64,000 nt of DNA from Streptomyces clavuligerus (GTDB lineage Bacteria > Actinomycetota > Actinomycetes > Streptomycetales > Streptomycetaceae): contig NZ_CP027858.1 of the NCBI RefSeq assembly GCF_005519465.1, positions 1,922,001 through 1,986,000 on the forward strand, read 5' to 3'. Under the pieces are notes generated by a model. It was given only the letters and a program-made list of their open reading frames with translations. It ran no database searches and was not told the DNA's origin. Position 1 is the stretch's first letter; every line of letters begins with the position of its first letter. Positions 34,073 through 42,362 of this stretch are shown here, piece by piece. A program made the translations under genes and the position numbers.

Positions 34073-34520
34073 TCAGCACCCTTTCCAGCAGTGCGCGTTC
34101 GGGGCGTCCCGGGCCGTGCCCGGTGCCGTATACACGGATCTTTCCCTGGTCGGCCAGGTCGCTCAGCAGCACCCTCACGACACCCAGCGGCATCTTGAGG
34201 ATCGCCGAGATCTCGGCGACCGTCCGCATGCGCCGGCACAGCTCGACGATGGCCTGGAGTTCGGGCATGACCCGGGTGGACAGATCCCCCTTGGGCAGCT
34301 CCGGGCGCTCGGCCGGGGCCTCCAGCGCGGCCACGAAGGTCTCCACCAGCAGCACATGGCCGAAGCGGGTCCGGCCGCCGGTGAGGGAGTACGGGCGGAC
34401 CCGGGCGGGGCGGCGGTTCTCCCCGCGCACCGGCAGCGGGACGGCCGGCGCGTACGGGCCGTGCGGCCCGGCCGGGTCCGGGCTCCCGGGGAGGTCCGGC
34501 GCGGGCGGCACGGCGGTCAC
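34053..34520 (-). CDS. cvnC: Conservon protein CvnC (DUF742)
   Basis: 155 residues. RPYSLTGGRTRFGHVLLVET, MPELQAIVELCRRMRTVAEISAIL (read as two parts) and MPLGVVRVLLSDLADQGKI mark DUF742, a winged-helix-like domain. GTG start overlaps the cvnB stop (GTGA), and its end overlaps cvnD by 20 bp. Likely adaptor in the conservon complex. Confidence 0.95.
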   Translation of the reverse strand: MTAVPPAPDLPGSPDPAGPHGPYAPAVPLPVRGENRRPARVRPYSLTGGRTRFGHVLLVETFVAALEAPAERPELPKGDLSTRVMPELQAIVELCRRMRTVAEISAILKMPLGVVRVLLSDLADQGKIRVYGTGHGPGRPERALLERVLSGLRRL

Positions 34521-34999
34521 TGCGCGTCCTCCAGGGACTTGCGCAGCTCGCTGCGGAGCTCCGGGGTCAGCACATGTCCGGCCCGCCCCACGAACAGGCC
34601 CATGTGGTAGGCCACGACGGACATGTCGCAGTCGGCGTCGGCGTGCACCCCGAGGAGGGAGCCGTCGCTGATGGACATGATGAAGACACAGCCGCCCTCC
34701 ATGGCGACCATGGTCTGTTTGACGCCGCCGCCGTCCATCAGCCGGGCGGCGCCCACGGTGAGGCTGCCGATGCCCGAGACGATGGTGGCCAGATCGGCGC
34801 TGGAGCCCTTGGGGCCCTCCTGGCGCTCACCCGCCGCCGGGGCGACGTTGCGGGCCGGGTCGGACGAGAGCAGGAGCAGTCCGTCGGACGAGACGACGGC
34901 GACCGAACGCAGGCCGGGCACCTCCTCCACCAGGTTGCTCAGCAACCAGTGCAGATTGCGGGCCTCCCTGCTCAGGCCGAACGTACCGGTCGCAGTCAA
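34517..34999 (-). CDS. cvnB: Conservon protein CvnB (roadblock/LC7)
   Basis: 160 residues. LHWLLSNLVEEVPGLRSVAV, SSDGLLLLSSDPARNVAP, LATIVSGIGSLTVGAARLM and the C-terminal DMSVVAYHMGLFVGRAGHVL are the roadblock/LC7 profile; such domains bind small GTPases. TTG start with GAGGAGG 7 nt upstream, in a TTGA overlap with the end of cvnA. Confidence 0.95.
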   Translation of the reverse strand: MTATGTFGLSREARNLHWLLSNLVEEVPGLRSVAVVSSDGLLLLSSDPARNVAPAAGERQEGPKGSSADLATIVSGIGSLTVGAARLMDGGGVKQTMVAMEGGCVFIMSISDGSLLGVHADADCDMSVVAYHMGLFVGRAGHVLTPELRSELRKSLEDAQ

Positions 35000-37911
35000 C
35001 TGCGTGCCTCCTCGACTGTGTCCCCCGATTCTCTGGGTGCCGTGCGCGCGATCTCCGCCTCGGCCTCCTTGCGGCCGCGGTCCGCGGCCTGCTGGAAACC
35101 GCCCAGCCTGCGGCGCAGGGCTTCGGCGTCGACGCTGCCGGTCCGCTCGCCGGGCGCGGCGGCGGGTGCGACGACCTTGGGCGTGCGCTTGGGCAGGCCC
35201 TTGTCGGTGACGCGCCCCGCCGGGGGCTCGGCCCCCGGCGTCGGCGTGGGCGCGGTGGGCCGTACGGGCTCGCCCGCCCGCTCGGGCCCGGCCGCGGGCG
35301 CGTGGCCCGCGGTGGTCCGGTACGCCGCCGGGGCGGGCGTCTCCGGTACGTGTGGTGGCGGCGGTGGCGGCGCGGGGACGACGGGCGGTCCCTGCGGCGC
35401 GGGCAGCACCGGGGCCTGGGCGGCCTCCGGGCCGGGCAGCCGCATCTCGAAGGTCGGCTCGTCGACGGGTCCGCCCTGCTGTCCCGGTCCGGCGAAGGCA
35501 CCGTCCCCGGCGAAGGCACCGTTCCCGGCGAAGGCACCGTCGGCCGCCCGCTCATGGGTGTCGTCGATGGCGTCGCCCGCCTGGCGCACGGCGGCCTCCG
35601 CCGCCGCGACCAGCGGGTCGTCGCCCGGGGCCGAGGGGTGCACAGGGGCGGTGAGGGGGCGGCGCGGTCCGCTCGGGAGCGCGTTGGAGTTGGCCTCGGC
35701 GACCGAGCCCGGCAGCCGGACCTGGGTGGAGGCGGTGTCGGACATCGACGGCAGTGGACCGTCGGCCGGGGGCGGCGCGGGCAGCAGCGCGGCGGGCAGC
35801 ACGACGACGGCGGTGACGCCGCCCTGCTTCTGCTCGCGGAGCTGGACCCGGACCCTGTGCCGGGAGGCGAGCAGCCCGGCGACCCGCAGCCCGAGACCCT
35901 CGGCGTCGCCGCCGGTGGGGGCCAGCTCGTACGCCTGCGGATCGTCGAGGCGGCTGTTCAGCTCGGCGAGCCGGGACGCGGTCATCCCGATGCCGGTGTC
36001 CGTGACGGAGAGCATCACCTCGCCGTTCTCCAGCAGCCAGCCCGACAGCTCGACCTGGGCGTCCGGCGGGGAGAAGGCGGTGGCGTTCTCCAGCAGCTCG
36101 GCGATGAGATGGCTGAGGTCGTCCGCCGCGAACCCGGCGATATGGGCGTGTGGCGGCAGCGACTGGATGACGACCCGCTCGTACCGTTCGATCTCGCTGA
36201 CGGCGGCGCGCAGCACATCGACGAGGGGGACGGGTCCCGGGTGGCCGTGGCCGTGCTCGGCACCGGCGAGGACCAGCAGGTTCTCGCTGTGGCGGCGCAT
36301 GACGGTGGCCATGTGGTCGAGCTTGAAGAGGGTGGCGAGCCGCTCCGGGTCCTGCTCGCGCTCCTCCAGCTTCTCGATCACCCCGAGCTGGCGTTCGACC
36401 AGGCCGAGGGTGCGCAGCGAGAGATTGACGAAGGTGTGGTCGACGGTGTGCCGCAGCCGCTGGAGTTCGGCGGTCAGCTCGTCGGTCCGCTGCCGCAGCT
36501 CGGCCCGGGACTCGGAGAGCTTGGCGGCCAGATTGTCCCTGGAGCCGATCAGTCCGGTGCGTTCGCTGCTCAGTTCGTCGGCGCGCCGCGAGAGGTCGCG
36601 CACCCGCCCGTGGAGGGCGTTGAGGGAGTGCACGACCTGGGCGAACTCATCGTTGCGGCCGGTGAAGCCGATGGGCTGTTCGCGTTCGGGGGCGGCGGCG
36701 ACGCGGGCGGCGCCGATCCGCAGCACGGCGAGCGGACGGGTGAGGCTGCGGGCGACGCCCGCCGAGACGCCGAGGCAGATCAGGACCAGTCCGCCGAGGA
36801 TCACGGCCTGGATCTCCAGGGCGGTGACATCGTCGTCACGGAGTTTCTTGAGGGCGGCGATCCGCTCGGAGGCGAGGGCCGACTCGACGCCCCGCATCTG
36901 TTCGATCCGGGCGGTGAGCGCGGTCTCCAGCTTCTCGGTGTCGACGCGGAGGTCGCCGTCGCTCAGTCCGGGCTGGTCGGTGAGGCGGGTGAGATAGCTC
37001 TCGGCCGTCTTGACCTCGGCGCCGGTGACGGTGGCGGCGAGGGAGTCGCGGGCGTCCTTGGCGGCGGCCTGGTCGAAGTCGGCGAGGGCGGCCAGTTCGC
37101 GCACCCGGGCCTGCTGGGCGGCGGCGCTGAGCGCGCCGCGTGCCTCCTTGGCCCGTTTGCCCTCCTCGCTCTCCTCCTCGACCGGCAGTCCGGTGAGGGG
37201 GTCGATGGAGCGCACGGGCTCCGCCGCGGGGACGGAGAGCGCGGCCAGCAGCAGCCCGCGGGCCGCGGACGCCTGTTCGACGGCGAGGCCCAGCTCGGCG
37301 GTGGCCCGGGCGTCCCGGGTGGCCCCCTCGGCGCGGGGCGGAATCCGGTCGGCGAGTTCGTCGGCGAGCCCCTGGAGGGCGCCGATGACGGTGGTGTACG
37401 CGCGGTGGGCCTCCGTGGCGGAGCCCTTGCCGGTGAGCGCGTCCCGGCGCAGGGTCGGCACGGTGGCCAGTTCCCGGCGCAGTTCGGCGCGGTCGTCCGG
37501 GATGGCGCCGCGGATCTCCTCGATCTGCCGGTCCACCCGGGCGGTCCGCGCGTCGGTGATGTCGCGCCGCTCCTTCTTGCCGCCGCGCTGTTCGTCACGG
37601 CCCGCGGCGATGTACGCGGTGACCTCGTCGCGTTCGTCGGAGAGGGAGTGGGCGAGGGTGACGGCCTGCCGGTTCAGCTCGGCGAGGGTCAGCAGCTTCT
37701 GCGATTCGCGCAGTTCGTCCAGGCTGTGCAGGGCTCCGGGGGTGCCCGCTCCGGTGACGGCGAGCCCGGCGACGGCGACCCCTATGACGAGGCGGTTGCG
37801 TACCCGCTTGGCGCGGCCCTGTACGACAGGGACCGTCGCGCCGTCCTGTGCCGGATAGGTCTCAGGGGCCAGCGGGGCCTGAGGCCGCTTCTTCTGCACC
37901 GGTGCTCGCAA
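34996..37911 (-). CDS. cvnA: Conservon protein CvnA, sensor kinase-like
   Basis: 971 residues. Membrane helix ~40-58 (RLVIGVAVAGLAVTGAG), a large extracytoplasmic helical nitrate/sensor-like domain (~60-360), second helix ~365-385 (AVILGGLVLICLGVSAG), HAMP linker, coiled coil (LSESRAELRQRTDELTAELQ), a DHp-like part MRRHSENLLVLAG where the usual HE is replaced, and HATPase LIAELLENATAFSPPDAQV (~607) with DTGIGMT. The last ~270 residues are a Pro/Ala-rich tail with 18-bp DNA repeats. It heads the conservon operon. The start is a TTG at 37911; a GTG four codons later is possible. The missing canonical H-box fits the noncanonical kinases of this family. Confidence 0.93.
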   Translation of the reverse strand: MRAPVQKKRPQAPLAPETYPAQDGATVPVVQGRAKRVRNRLVIGVAVAGLAVTGAGTPGALHSLDELRESQKLLTLAELNRQAVTLAHSLSDERDEVTAYIAAGRDEQRGGKKERRDITDARTARVDRQIEEIRGAIPDDRAELRRELATVPTLRRDALTGKGSATEAHRAYTTVIGALQGLADELADRIPPRAEGATRDARATAELGLAVEQASAARGLLLAALSVPAAEPVRSIDPLTGLPVEEESEEGKRAKEARGALSAAAQQARVRELAALADFDQAAAKDARDSLAATVTGAEVKTAESYLTRLTDQPGLSDGDLRVDTEKLETALTARIEQMRGVESALASERIAALKKLRDDDVTALEIQAVILGGLVLICLGVSAGVARSLTRPLAVLRIGAARVAAAPEREQPIGFTGRNDEFAQVVHSLNALHGRVRDLSRRADELSSERTGLIGSRDNLAAKLSESRAELRQRTDELTAELQRLRHTVDHTFVNLSLRTLGLVERQLGVIEKLEEREQDPERLATLFKLDHMATVMRRHSENLLVLAGAEHGHGHPGPVPLVDVLRAAVSEIERYERVVIQSLPPHAHIAGFAADDLSHLIAELLENATAFSPPDAQVELSGWLLENGEVMLSVTDTGIGMTASRLAELNSRLDDPQAYELAPTGGDAEGLGLRVAGLLASRHRVRVQLREQKQGGVTAVVVLPAALLPAPPPADGPLPSMSDTASTQVRLPGSVAEANSNALPSGPRRPLTAPVHPSAPGDDPLVAAAEAAVRQAGDAIDDTHERAADGAFAGNGAFAGDGAFAGPGQQGGPVDEPTFEMRLPGPEAAQAPVLPAPQGPPVVPAPPPPPPHVPETPAPAAYRTTAGHAPAAGPERAGEPVRPTAPTPTPGAEPPAGRVTDKGLPKRTPKVVAPAAAPGERTGSVDAEALRRRLGGFQQAADRGRKEAEAEIARTAPRESGDTVEEARS
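35489..35540. repeat. 18-bp tandem repeat in the cvnA tail
   Basis: Three in-frame copies of an 18-bp unit beginning CCGGCGAAGGCACCGT, encoding GAFAGD-type hexapeptides (GAFAGNGAFAGDGAFAG) on the minus strand. Likely polymorphic in number. Confidence 0.85.
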
Positions 37912-38273
37912 TCCTGCTTGACTCGTCCACCCTGGGGAACCTGGAGCAGAGGTGACGACCGGTCACACTCTGAAGTCCACCCCAGGCACGAGATGACACC
38001 ATTCCAGTGCTTTTGGGGAAGGGGGCGTGTATCGGCCGCTCTGCCACCCGAACGAGTGAACATCACGGGGGAGTTGACAAACAACTCCTCTCGGTTGCGG
38101 GCTGGGCCGAACGACGGACACTGACTGGATCTTCCGGCCGGGCTTTGGGAGGATGCGCGCCCGCAGCCCCTCCAGACACCCCGTCAGCACTCGGGAAAAG
38201 CCTCTGACCTGGCCGTACCAACGAAATTCGCAGGTGTGCGGATCACGTGAACGAGTCATGCAGACTGGGTCGC
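37912..38273. other. Divergent region with inverted repeat
   Basis: About 360 bp between cvnA and the PP2C-like gene, lower in GC. It holds GGAGTTG-ACAAA-CAACTCC at 38070-38088 (perfect 7-bp arms), a possible operator or small hairpin. The TTGACA inside it (38074-38079 region) has no good -10 partner. Confidence 0.5.
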
Positions 38274-39116
38274 ATGCAGATGGATCTGGCCACATCACCG
38301 GGGTCGCCCGAACGGCCCAACGAGGACTGGGTGTCGATGGCCCTGCCCGCGTCGGGCCGGGGCGGATCGCTGGTGGTGCTGGATGGTGTGACACCCCCGG
38401 AGGGTGGCTACGGCTGTGTGCATCCGGTGCCCTGGTTCACCGCCCGGCTCGGGGGCGCGCTGCTCGAACTGTCCGCTTCTCGTCCGGATACGGAACTGGC
38501 CGGGATTCTCTCCGCGGCAATCCGCCGCACCGCCGACGCCCACCGCGAAACCTGTGACCTTTCTCACGTTCGAACGCCACAGGCGACGGTGGTCCTGGTG
38601 CGCTGGGGCGGACCGGGCGACCCGGTCGAACATCTGGTGCTCGCCGACTCCACCCTGCTGATCGAGTCACCGGAGGGAGAGGTACGCGCGGTGACGGACG
38701 AGCGGGTCGGCCGGCTGCCGCAGGAGATCCGGCGCAGCCATGCCGCTGTCGACGCCCTGCGCAACGCGGAGGGCGGCTTCTTCACGGCGGCGGCCGACCC
38801 CTCGGTGGCGCTGCGGGCGGTGACGGGGAGCACCCCCCGCTCACGGGTGCGGTCGGTCGCGGCGCTGACGGACGGCGCCGCGCGCTGGGTGGATCTGTTC
38901 GGGCAGGGCGACTGGGCCCGGTGCCTGGGGGTGCTGCGCGCGGAGGGCGCGCGGGGCCTGATCGGCCGGGTGCGGGAGCTGGAGACGCGGGCCGGGGAGG
39001 ACGGGTCCGCGCGCACGGCGCCGCGCCGGTGGAAGCTCCATGACGACGCGTCGGCGGTCCTCGCCGAGCTGGCGGGGGACGGCGACCGGGCCGTCAGTCC
39101 TCCGCGCGGGCGTTGA
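38274..39116 (+). CDS. PP2C-like serine/threonine phosphatase-type protein
   Basis: 280 residues. MDLATSPGSPERPNEDWVSM (N-terminal D...RxNED-like motif), GGSLVVLDGVTPPEGG (the family DG), TPQATVVLVRW, HLVLADSTLLIE and VRSVAALTDGAARWVDLF (late DG). This is the degenerate PP2C_2-type fold. Metal ligands of classic PP2C are only partly conserved, so it may be a pseudophosphatase or integrity-type protein. The ATG in GCATGCAGATGG was chosen as matching the domain start; a GTG nine codons earlier is possible. The tail overlaps the convergent MarR gene by 23 bp. Confidence 0.8.
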   Translation: MQMDLATSPGSPERPNEDWVSMALPASGRGGSLVVLDGVTPPEGGYGCVHPVPWFTARLGGALLELSASRPDTELAGILSAAIRRTADAHRETCDLSHVRTPQATVVLVRWGGPGDPVEHLVLADSTLLIESPEGEVRAVTDERVGRLPQEIRRSHAAVDALRNAEGGFFTAAADPSVALRAVTGSTPRSRVRSVAALTDGAARWVDLFGQGDWARCLGVLRAEGARGLIGRVRELETRAGEDGSARTAPRRWKLHDDASAVLAELAGDGDRAVSPPRGR

Positions 39117-39576
39117 GCTGATGGAGCAGCCGGGCCAGCTCGGCGATCTCGGCGCGGTCCCAGTCGGCGAGCTTGGCGACATAGCGGGCCCGACGGGCGT
39201 CCCTCACCTGGCGGAACCGCCGCAGACCTTCTTCGGTGAGCCGGACGAGTGACGCCCGGCCGTCCGCCGGATCGGGCTCCCGGACCACGAGCCCCAGCTC
39301 TTCGAGCGCCCGGAGCTGCCGGCTCATCGTGGCCTTGCCGACGCCGAAGTACCCCGCCAGATCGGTGGCGCGCAGCGAGCCGGACTCGTCGAGGCGGACG
39401 AGCAGACCGTAGGCGGCGGCCTCCAGATCGGGGTGGAGCTGACGGGCCATCTCGCCCGATGAGGCGCGGGCGCGGCGGAGGAAGACCGCCAACTCTCTCT
39501 CCAGGGCGAGGAATTCGCGGTCGGCACCGTCACCGCCGCCGAGACCGGCCGCGCCGCCGGTTTCACTTCTGTGCAC
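39094..39576 (-). CDS. MarR-family transcriptional regulator
   Basis: 160 residues. Winged helix: LHPDLEAAAYGLLVRLDESG, LRATDLAGYFGVGKATMSRQ (recognition helix ~75-94) and wing LVVREPDPADGRASLVRLTEEG with the DxR motif DGRAS. C-terminal helix ARYVAKLADWDRAEIAELARL, read in parts, dimerises. GTG start with AAGGGG upstream. Divergent from the GH25 lysozyme gene, a possible target. Ligand unknown. Confidence 0.93.
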   Translation of the reverse strand: MHRSETGGAAGLGGGDGADREFLALERELAVFLRRARASSGEMARQLHPDLEAAAYGLLVRLDESGSLRATDLAGYFGVGKATMSRQLRALEELGLVVREPDPADGRASLVRLTEEGLRRFRQVRDARRARYVAKLADWDRAEIAELARLLHQLNARAED

Positions 39577-39810
39577 GTCAGCACCCCTTGTACGGTTTCC
39601 GGTCCGGGAAAGTTTCCGCCGTCGGCGACGGTCGCCGCAGCTCCGCCAGTATTTCGCAGGCATAGACCAACGGCGGCCCCCCGGACCTCTTTCAGGGCGG
39701 GTTTCTCCGCGCGTAGCGTGCTTGATGGCATGTCCACACCATGTTGCTCCATCCCGGTGTGGCCCCGCACCGCGCCGCGTCCCCCCACCACTCGGCTTCG
39801 GAGGCACGCT

Positions 39811-40692
39811 ATGTCCGTGCAGAGAAACGGAATGACCACTTCCAGATACTCTCCGGGGAGGACCCGGGGACGGGGGCCGCGCCGTCCGCTGCTGACGGTC
39901 GCCGCCCTCCTCGGGGTTCTCTTCCCGCTGCTCGCCCAGCCCTCGGCCGGTGCCTCGGACATCCCGCCGCGGGGCTCGGCCTATCTGGGCATGGGGGTGA
40001 TCGCCCATGACGGCCAGGGTCTGCTGCCGCCGCGCGGGAGCCGGAGCGGCCGGGCCGTGCAGGCGGTGCAGACGGAGGGGGTCGACGTCTCCAGCCACCA
40101 GGGCAACGTCGACTGGCCCGCGCTGTGGAACAGCGGGGTGAAGTGGGCCTATGTGAAGGCCACCGAGGGGACGTACTACCGGAACCCCTACTACACCCAG
40201 CAGTACAACGGCTCGTACGGCATCGGGATGGTCCGGGGCGCGTATCACTTCGCCACCCCCGACACCGCGAGCGGCACCGCCCAGGCGGACTTCTTCGTGA
40301 ACAACGGCGGCGCGTGGAGCCGGGACGGGAAGACCCTGCCGGGCGCGCTGGACATCGAGTGGAACCCGTACGGCGACACCTGTTACGGCAGGACACCGGC
40401 CGAGATGGTGAGCTGGATCAGGGACTTCCTCACCCGCTACCGGGCGCGGACCGGGCGGGACCCCGTGATCTACACCGCCACGAGCTGGTGGACCCAGTGC
40501 ACCGGGAGCTACGCGGGCTTCGGCGCCGTCCACCCGCTGTGGATCGCCCGGTACTACAGCACCCCGGGGCCCCTGCCCGCGGGGTGGAACGTCCAGACGA
40601 TGTGGCAGTACACGTCCTCCGGGCCGATCGTCGGCGACCACAACCGGTTCAACGGGGCCCTGGACCGGGTCGTGGCACTCGCCAACGGCTGA
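39811..40692 (+). CDS. Secreted GH25 lysozyme (N,O-acetylmuramidase)
   Basis: 293 residues. Signal peptide: basic start, then LLTVAALLGVLFPLLAQPSAGA. The GH25 domain begins at GVDVSSHQGNVDWPALWNSG (catalytic-site Asp ~91); KWAYVKATEGTYYRNP, GAYHFATPDTASG and ALDIEWNPYG (DxE acid pair ~180) complete the site; DHNRFNG closes the barrel. It should cleave muramic acid-GlcNAc bonds, like Streptomyces cellosyl-type lysozymes. ATG preceded by GGAGG. Divergent from MarR. Confidence 0.95.
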   Translation: MSVQRNGMTTSRYSPGRTRGRGPRRPLLTVAALLGVLFPLLAQPSAGASDIPPRGSAYLGMGVIAHDGQGLLPPRGSRSGRAVQAVQTEGVDVSSHQGNVDWPALWNSGVKWAYVKATEGTYYRNPYYTQQYNGSYGIGMVRGAYHFATPDTASGTAQADFFVNNGGAWSRDGKTLPGALDIEWNPYGDTCYGRTPAEMVSWIRDFLTRYRARTGRDPVIYTATSWWTQCTGSYAGFGAVHPLWIARYYSTPGPLPAGWNVQTMWQYTSSGPIVGDHNRFNGALDRVVALANG

Positions 40693-40704
40693 CCGGGGCG
40701 GGGC

Positions 40705-41532
40705 TCAGCCCCAGTGGGCGGGGCGGTGCACCCGGGCGGGCAGCCGGGTGACGGCGTCCCCCCGGGCCGCGTTCACCTGCGGCTGGGTCAGGAAGAGACA
40801 CCCCGTGAGATCGGCGCCGGTCAGGTCCGCGTCCCGCAGGTCCGCCCCGAGCAGATCGGTCTGCCGCAGATCCGCGCCGGTCAGATCGGCGGCGATCAGC
40901 AGGGCGCCGCGCAGGCTCGCCCCCCGCAGCTCCGCCCCGCGCAGCCGGGCGCCGACGAGGTCCGCCCCCCGGCGGTCCTTCGCGCGGCGCCGTCCCGCCC
41001 CGGCCCGCACCCGTTCGCTCGTGCGCAGCAGCAGCTCGCCCACGCGCGCCCGGTGTGCGGCCAGGTCGAGGGCGGCGAGGGCGGCCGGGTCCCGCCGGGT
41101 CAGCTCCTCGGTCTCGTCCAGCAGGGCCCGCAGCCCGGCGTGGAGCGGGCGCGCGGGCTCCAGGGTCAGCGCCTCGTCGAGGTACCAGAGCAGTTCATGG
41201 AGGTGCCGTACGACGGGGAAGGCGGCGAACATCGCCCCGGCCGTCCCGGGCGCGGTCCGCCAGTCGACACCGCCGAACGTGACCTGGGAGACCTTCTGGC
41301 CCGCGCCGAAGCAGTCGTACACGGTGCAGCCGGAAAAGCCGCTCCGGCGCAGCCGGGTGTGGATTCCGCAGCGGAAGTCCGTGCCGAGGCTGCGGCAGGG
41401 CTCCCCGGCGGCCTTGTCCACGGCGAAGTCCGCCGAGGCGGCGAAGGGCAGGGCCACACAGCACAGGCCGAAGCAGTCGGCGCAGTCCGCCCGCAGCTCC
41501 GGCGGCCCGGCGGGCCCGGCGGTCGTTTCCAT
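40705..41532 (-). CDS. Cys-rich pentapeptide-repeat protein
   Basis: 275 residues. The N-terminal half has many Cys: DCADCFGLCC, EPCRSL, FRCGIH, GCTVYDCFGAGQKVSQVTF, which look like a metal or Fe-S cluster domain of the YkgJ-like kind. The centre is helical. Residues ~190-250 are pentapeptide repeats, ADLVGARLRGAELRGASLRG and ADLTGADLRQTDLLGADLRD, forming a right-handed quadrilateral helix. Pentapeptide proteins can bind gyrase, but the Cys domain suggests another use. Weak ribosome-binding site at the ATG. A G-rich repeat tract lies directly upstream. Confidence 0.85.
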   Translation of the reverse strand: METTAGPAGPPELRADCADCFGLCCVALPFAASADFAVDKAAGEPCRSLGTDFRCGIHTRLRRSGFSGCTVYDCFGAGQKVSQVTFGGVDWRTAPGTAGAMFAAFPVVRHLHELLWYLDEALTLEPARPLHAGLRALLDETEELTRRDPAALAALDLAAHRARVGELLLRTSERVRAGAGRRRAKDRRGADLVGARLRGAELRGASLRGALLIAADLTGADLRQTDLLGADLRDADLTGADLTGCLFLTQPQVNAARGDAVTRLPARVHRPAHWG

Positions 41533-41572
41533 GCCGCCATTGTGACGGAGCGCCAGAGGCGCCCCGCCACCG

Positions 41573-42320
41573 GCGCGGACGGGAAGGGCCCGGGCCGCGA
41601 CGGGCCCCGGCCGGGAAGGGGCCACAGCCCGGAGGGGCCTGGGGCAGGGGGGCGGGAACGGGCCGCGGACGGCGAGGGACCCGGGGCGGGCAGGGCCCCG
41701 CGCGACAAGAAGCCGGGGACGGGGGCAACAGGCGGGAAGGCCCGGAGCGACAGAGGCGCCCCGCCCGCACCCGCACGGGGAAGGGACCCCGGAGCAAGGG
41801 GCCGGGGTGGCAAGGGCCCCGCGCGACAAGAAGCCGGGGACGGGGGCAACAGGCGGGAAGGCCCGGAGCGACAGAGGCGCCCCGCCCGCACCCGCACGGG
41901 GAAGGGACCCCGGAGCAAGGGGCCGGGGTGGCAAGGGCCCGGGGCAAGAGGGCCGGGAAAGGGGGCCGGGAAGCGGTCACGGGCGGGGAAGGCCCGGAGC
42001 GGGAAGGGCCCCGCGCGGGCAGGGCCGCGGGCGGGGAAGGCCCCGGGCGGAAGAGACCCGCGCGGAAAGAGACCGCGCAAACAGCGCCCCGGGCGGGAGG
42101 AACCCCGGGCGGACAGGGCCGCGGACAAGGATCCCGCGCGGAAGGGGTCCCGGACGGGGAAGGGGTCCCGGGGCAAGGGCCCCGGGTGGCAAGGGCCCGG
42201 GGCAAGAAGGCCGGGGAGAGGGCCGCGGACAGAGTTCCCGGACGGAAGGGGCCCCGGGCGGGGACAGGCCCCGCGCGGGCAGGGCCCCGGGCGGCGGGGG
42301 AGCGCCGCCCGGGGACCGGC
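41573..42320. repeat. G-rich, purine-biased repeat tract
   Basis: About 750 bp of degenerate GGGAAGGGCCCCGCGCGG-like units on the plus strand, between the pentapeptide gene's start and the end of lon. It contains the exact 121-bp duplication at 41693-41934. Reading frames stay open on both strands only because the repeats lack stops; no credible protein is encoded. Confidence 0.75.
41693..41934. repeat. Exact 121-bp tandem duplication
   Basis: Two consecutive, apparently identical 121-bp copies (41693-41813 and 41814-41934), each starting GGGCCCCGCGCGACAAGAAG and ending GGGGTGGCAA. A third, diverged unit follows. Confidence 0.92.
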
Positions 42321-42321
42321 G

Positions 42322-42346
42322 CCCGGCCCGGTCGCACCGGGCCGGG
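42322..42346 (-). terminator. Terminator of lon
   Basis: CCCGGCCCGG-TCGCA-CCGGGCCGGG, perfect 10-bp stem with a 5-nt loop, 17 bp beyond the lon stop codon. Confidence 0.75.
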
Positions 42347-42362
42347 CCGTTCCGCACCCGGG

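Noticed and set aside
41693..41934. CRISPR-like array
   Set aside because: 121-bp direct duplications without spacers and no cas genes.
41533..41934. N-terminal extension of the pentapeptide-repeat protein into the G-rich tract
   Set aside because: The extension would be Pro/Arg/Gly repeats without start support; the conserved Cys domain begins after 41532.
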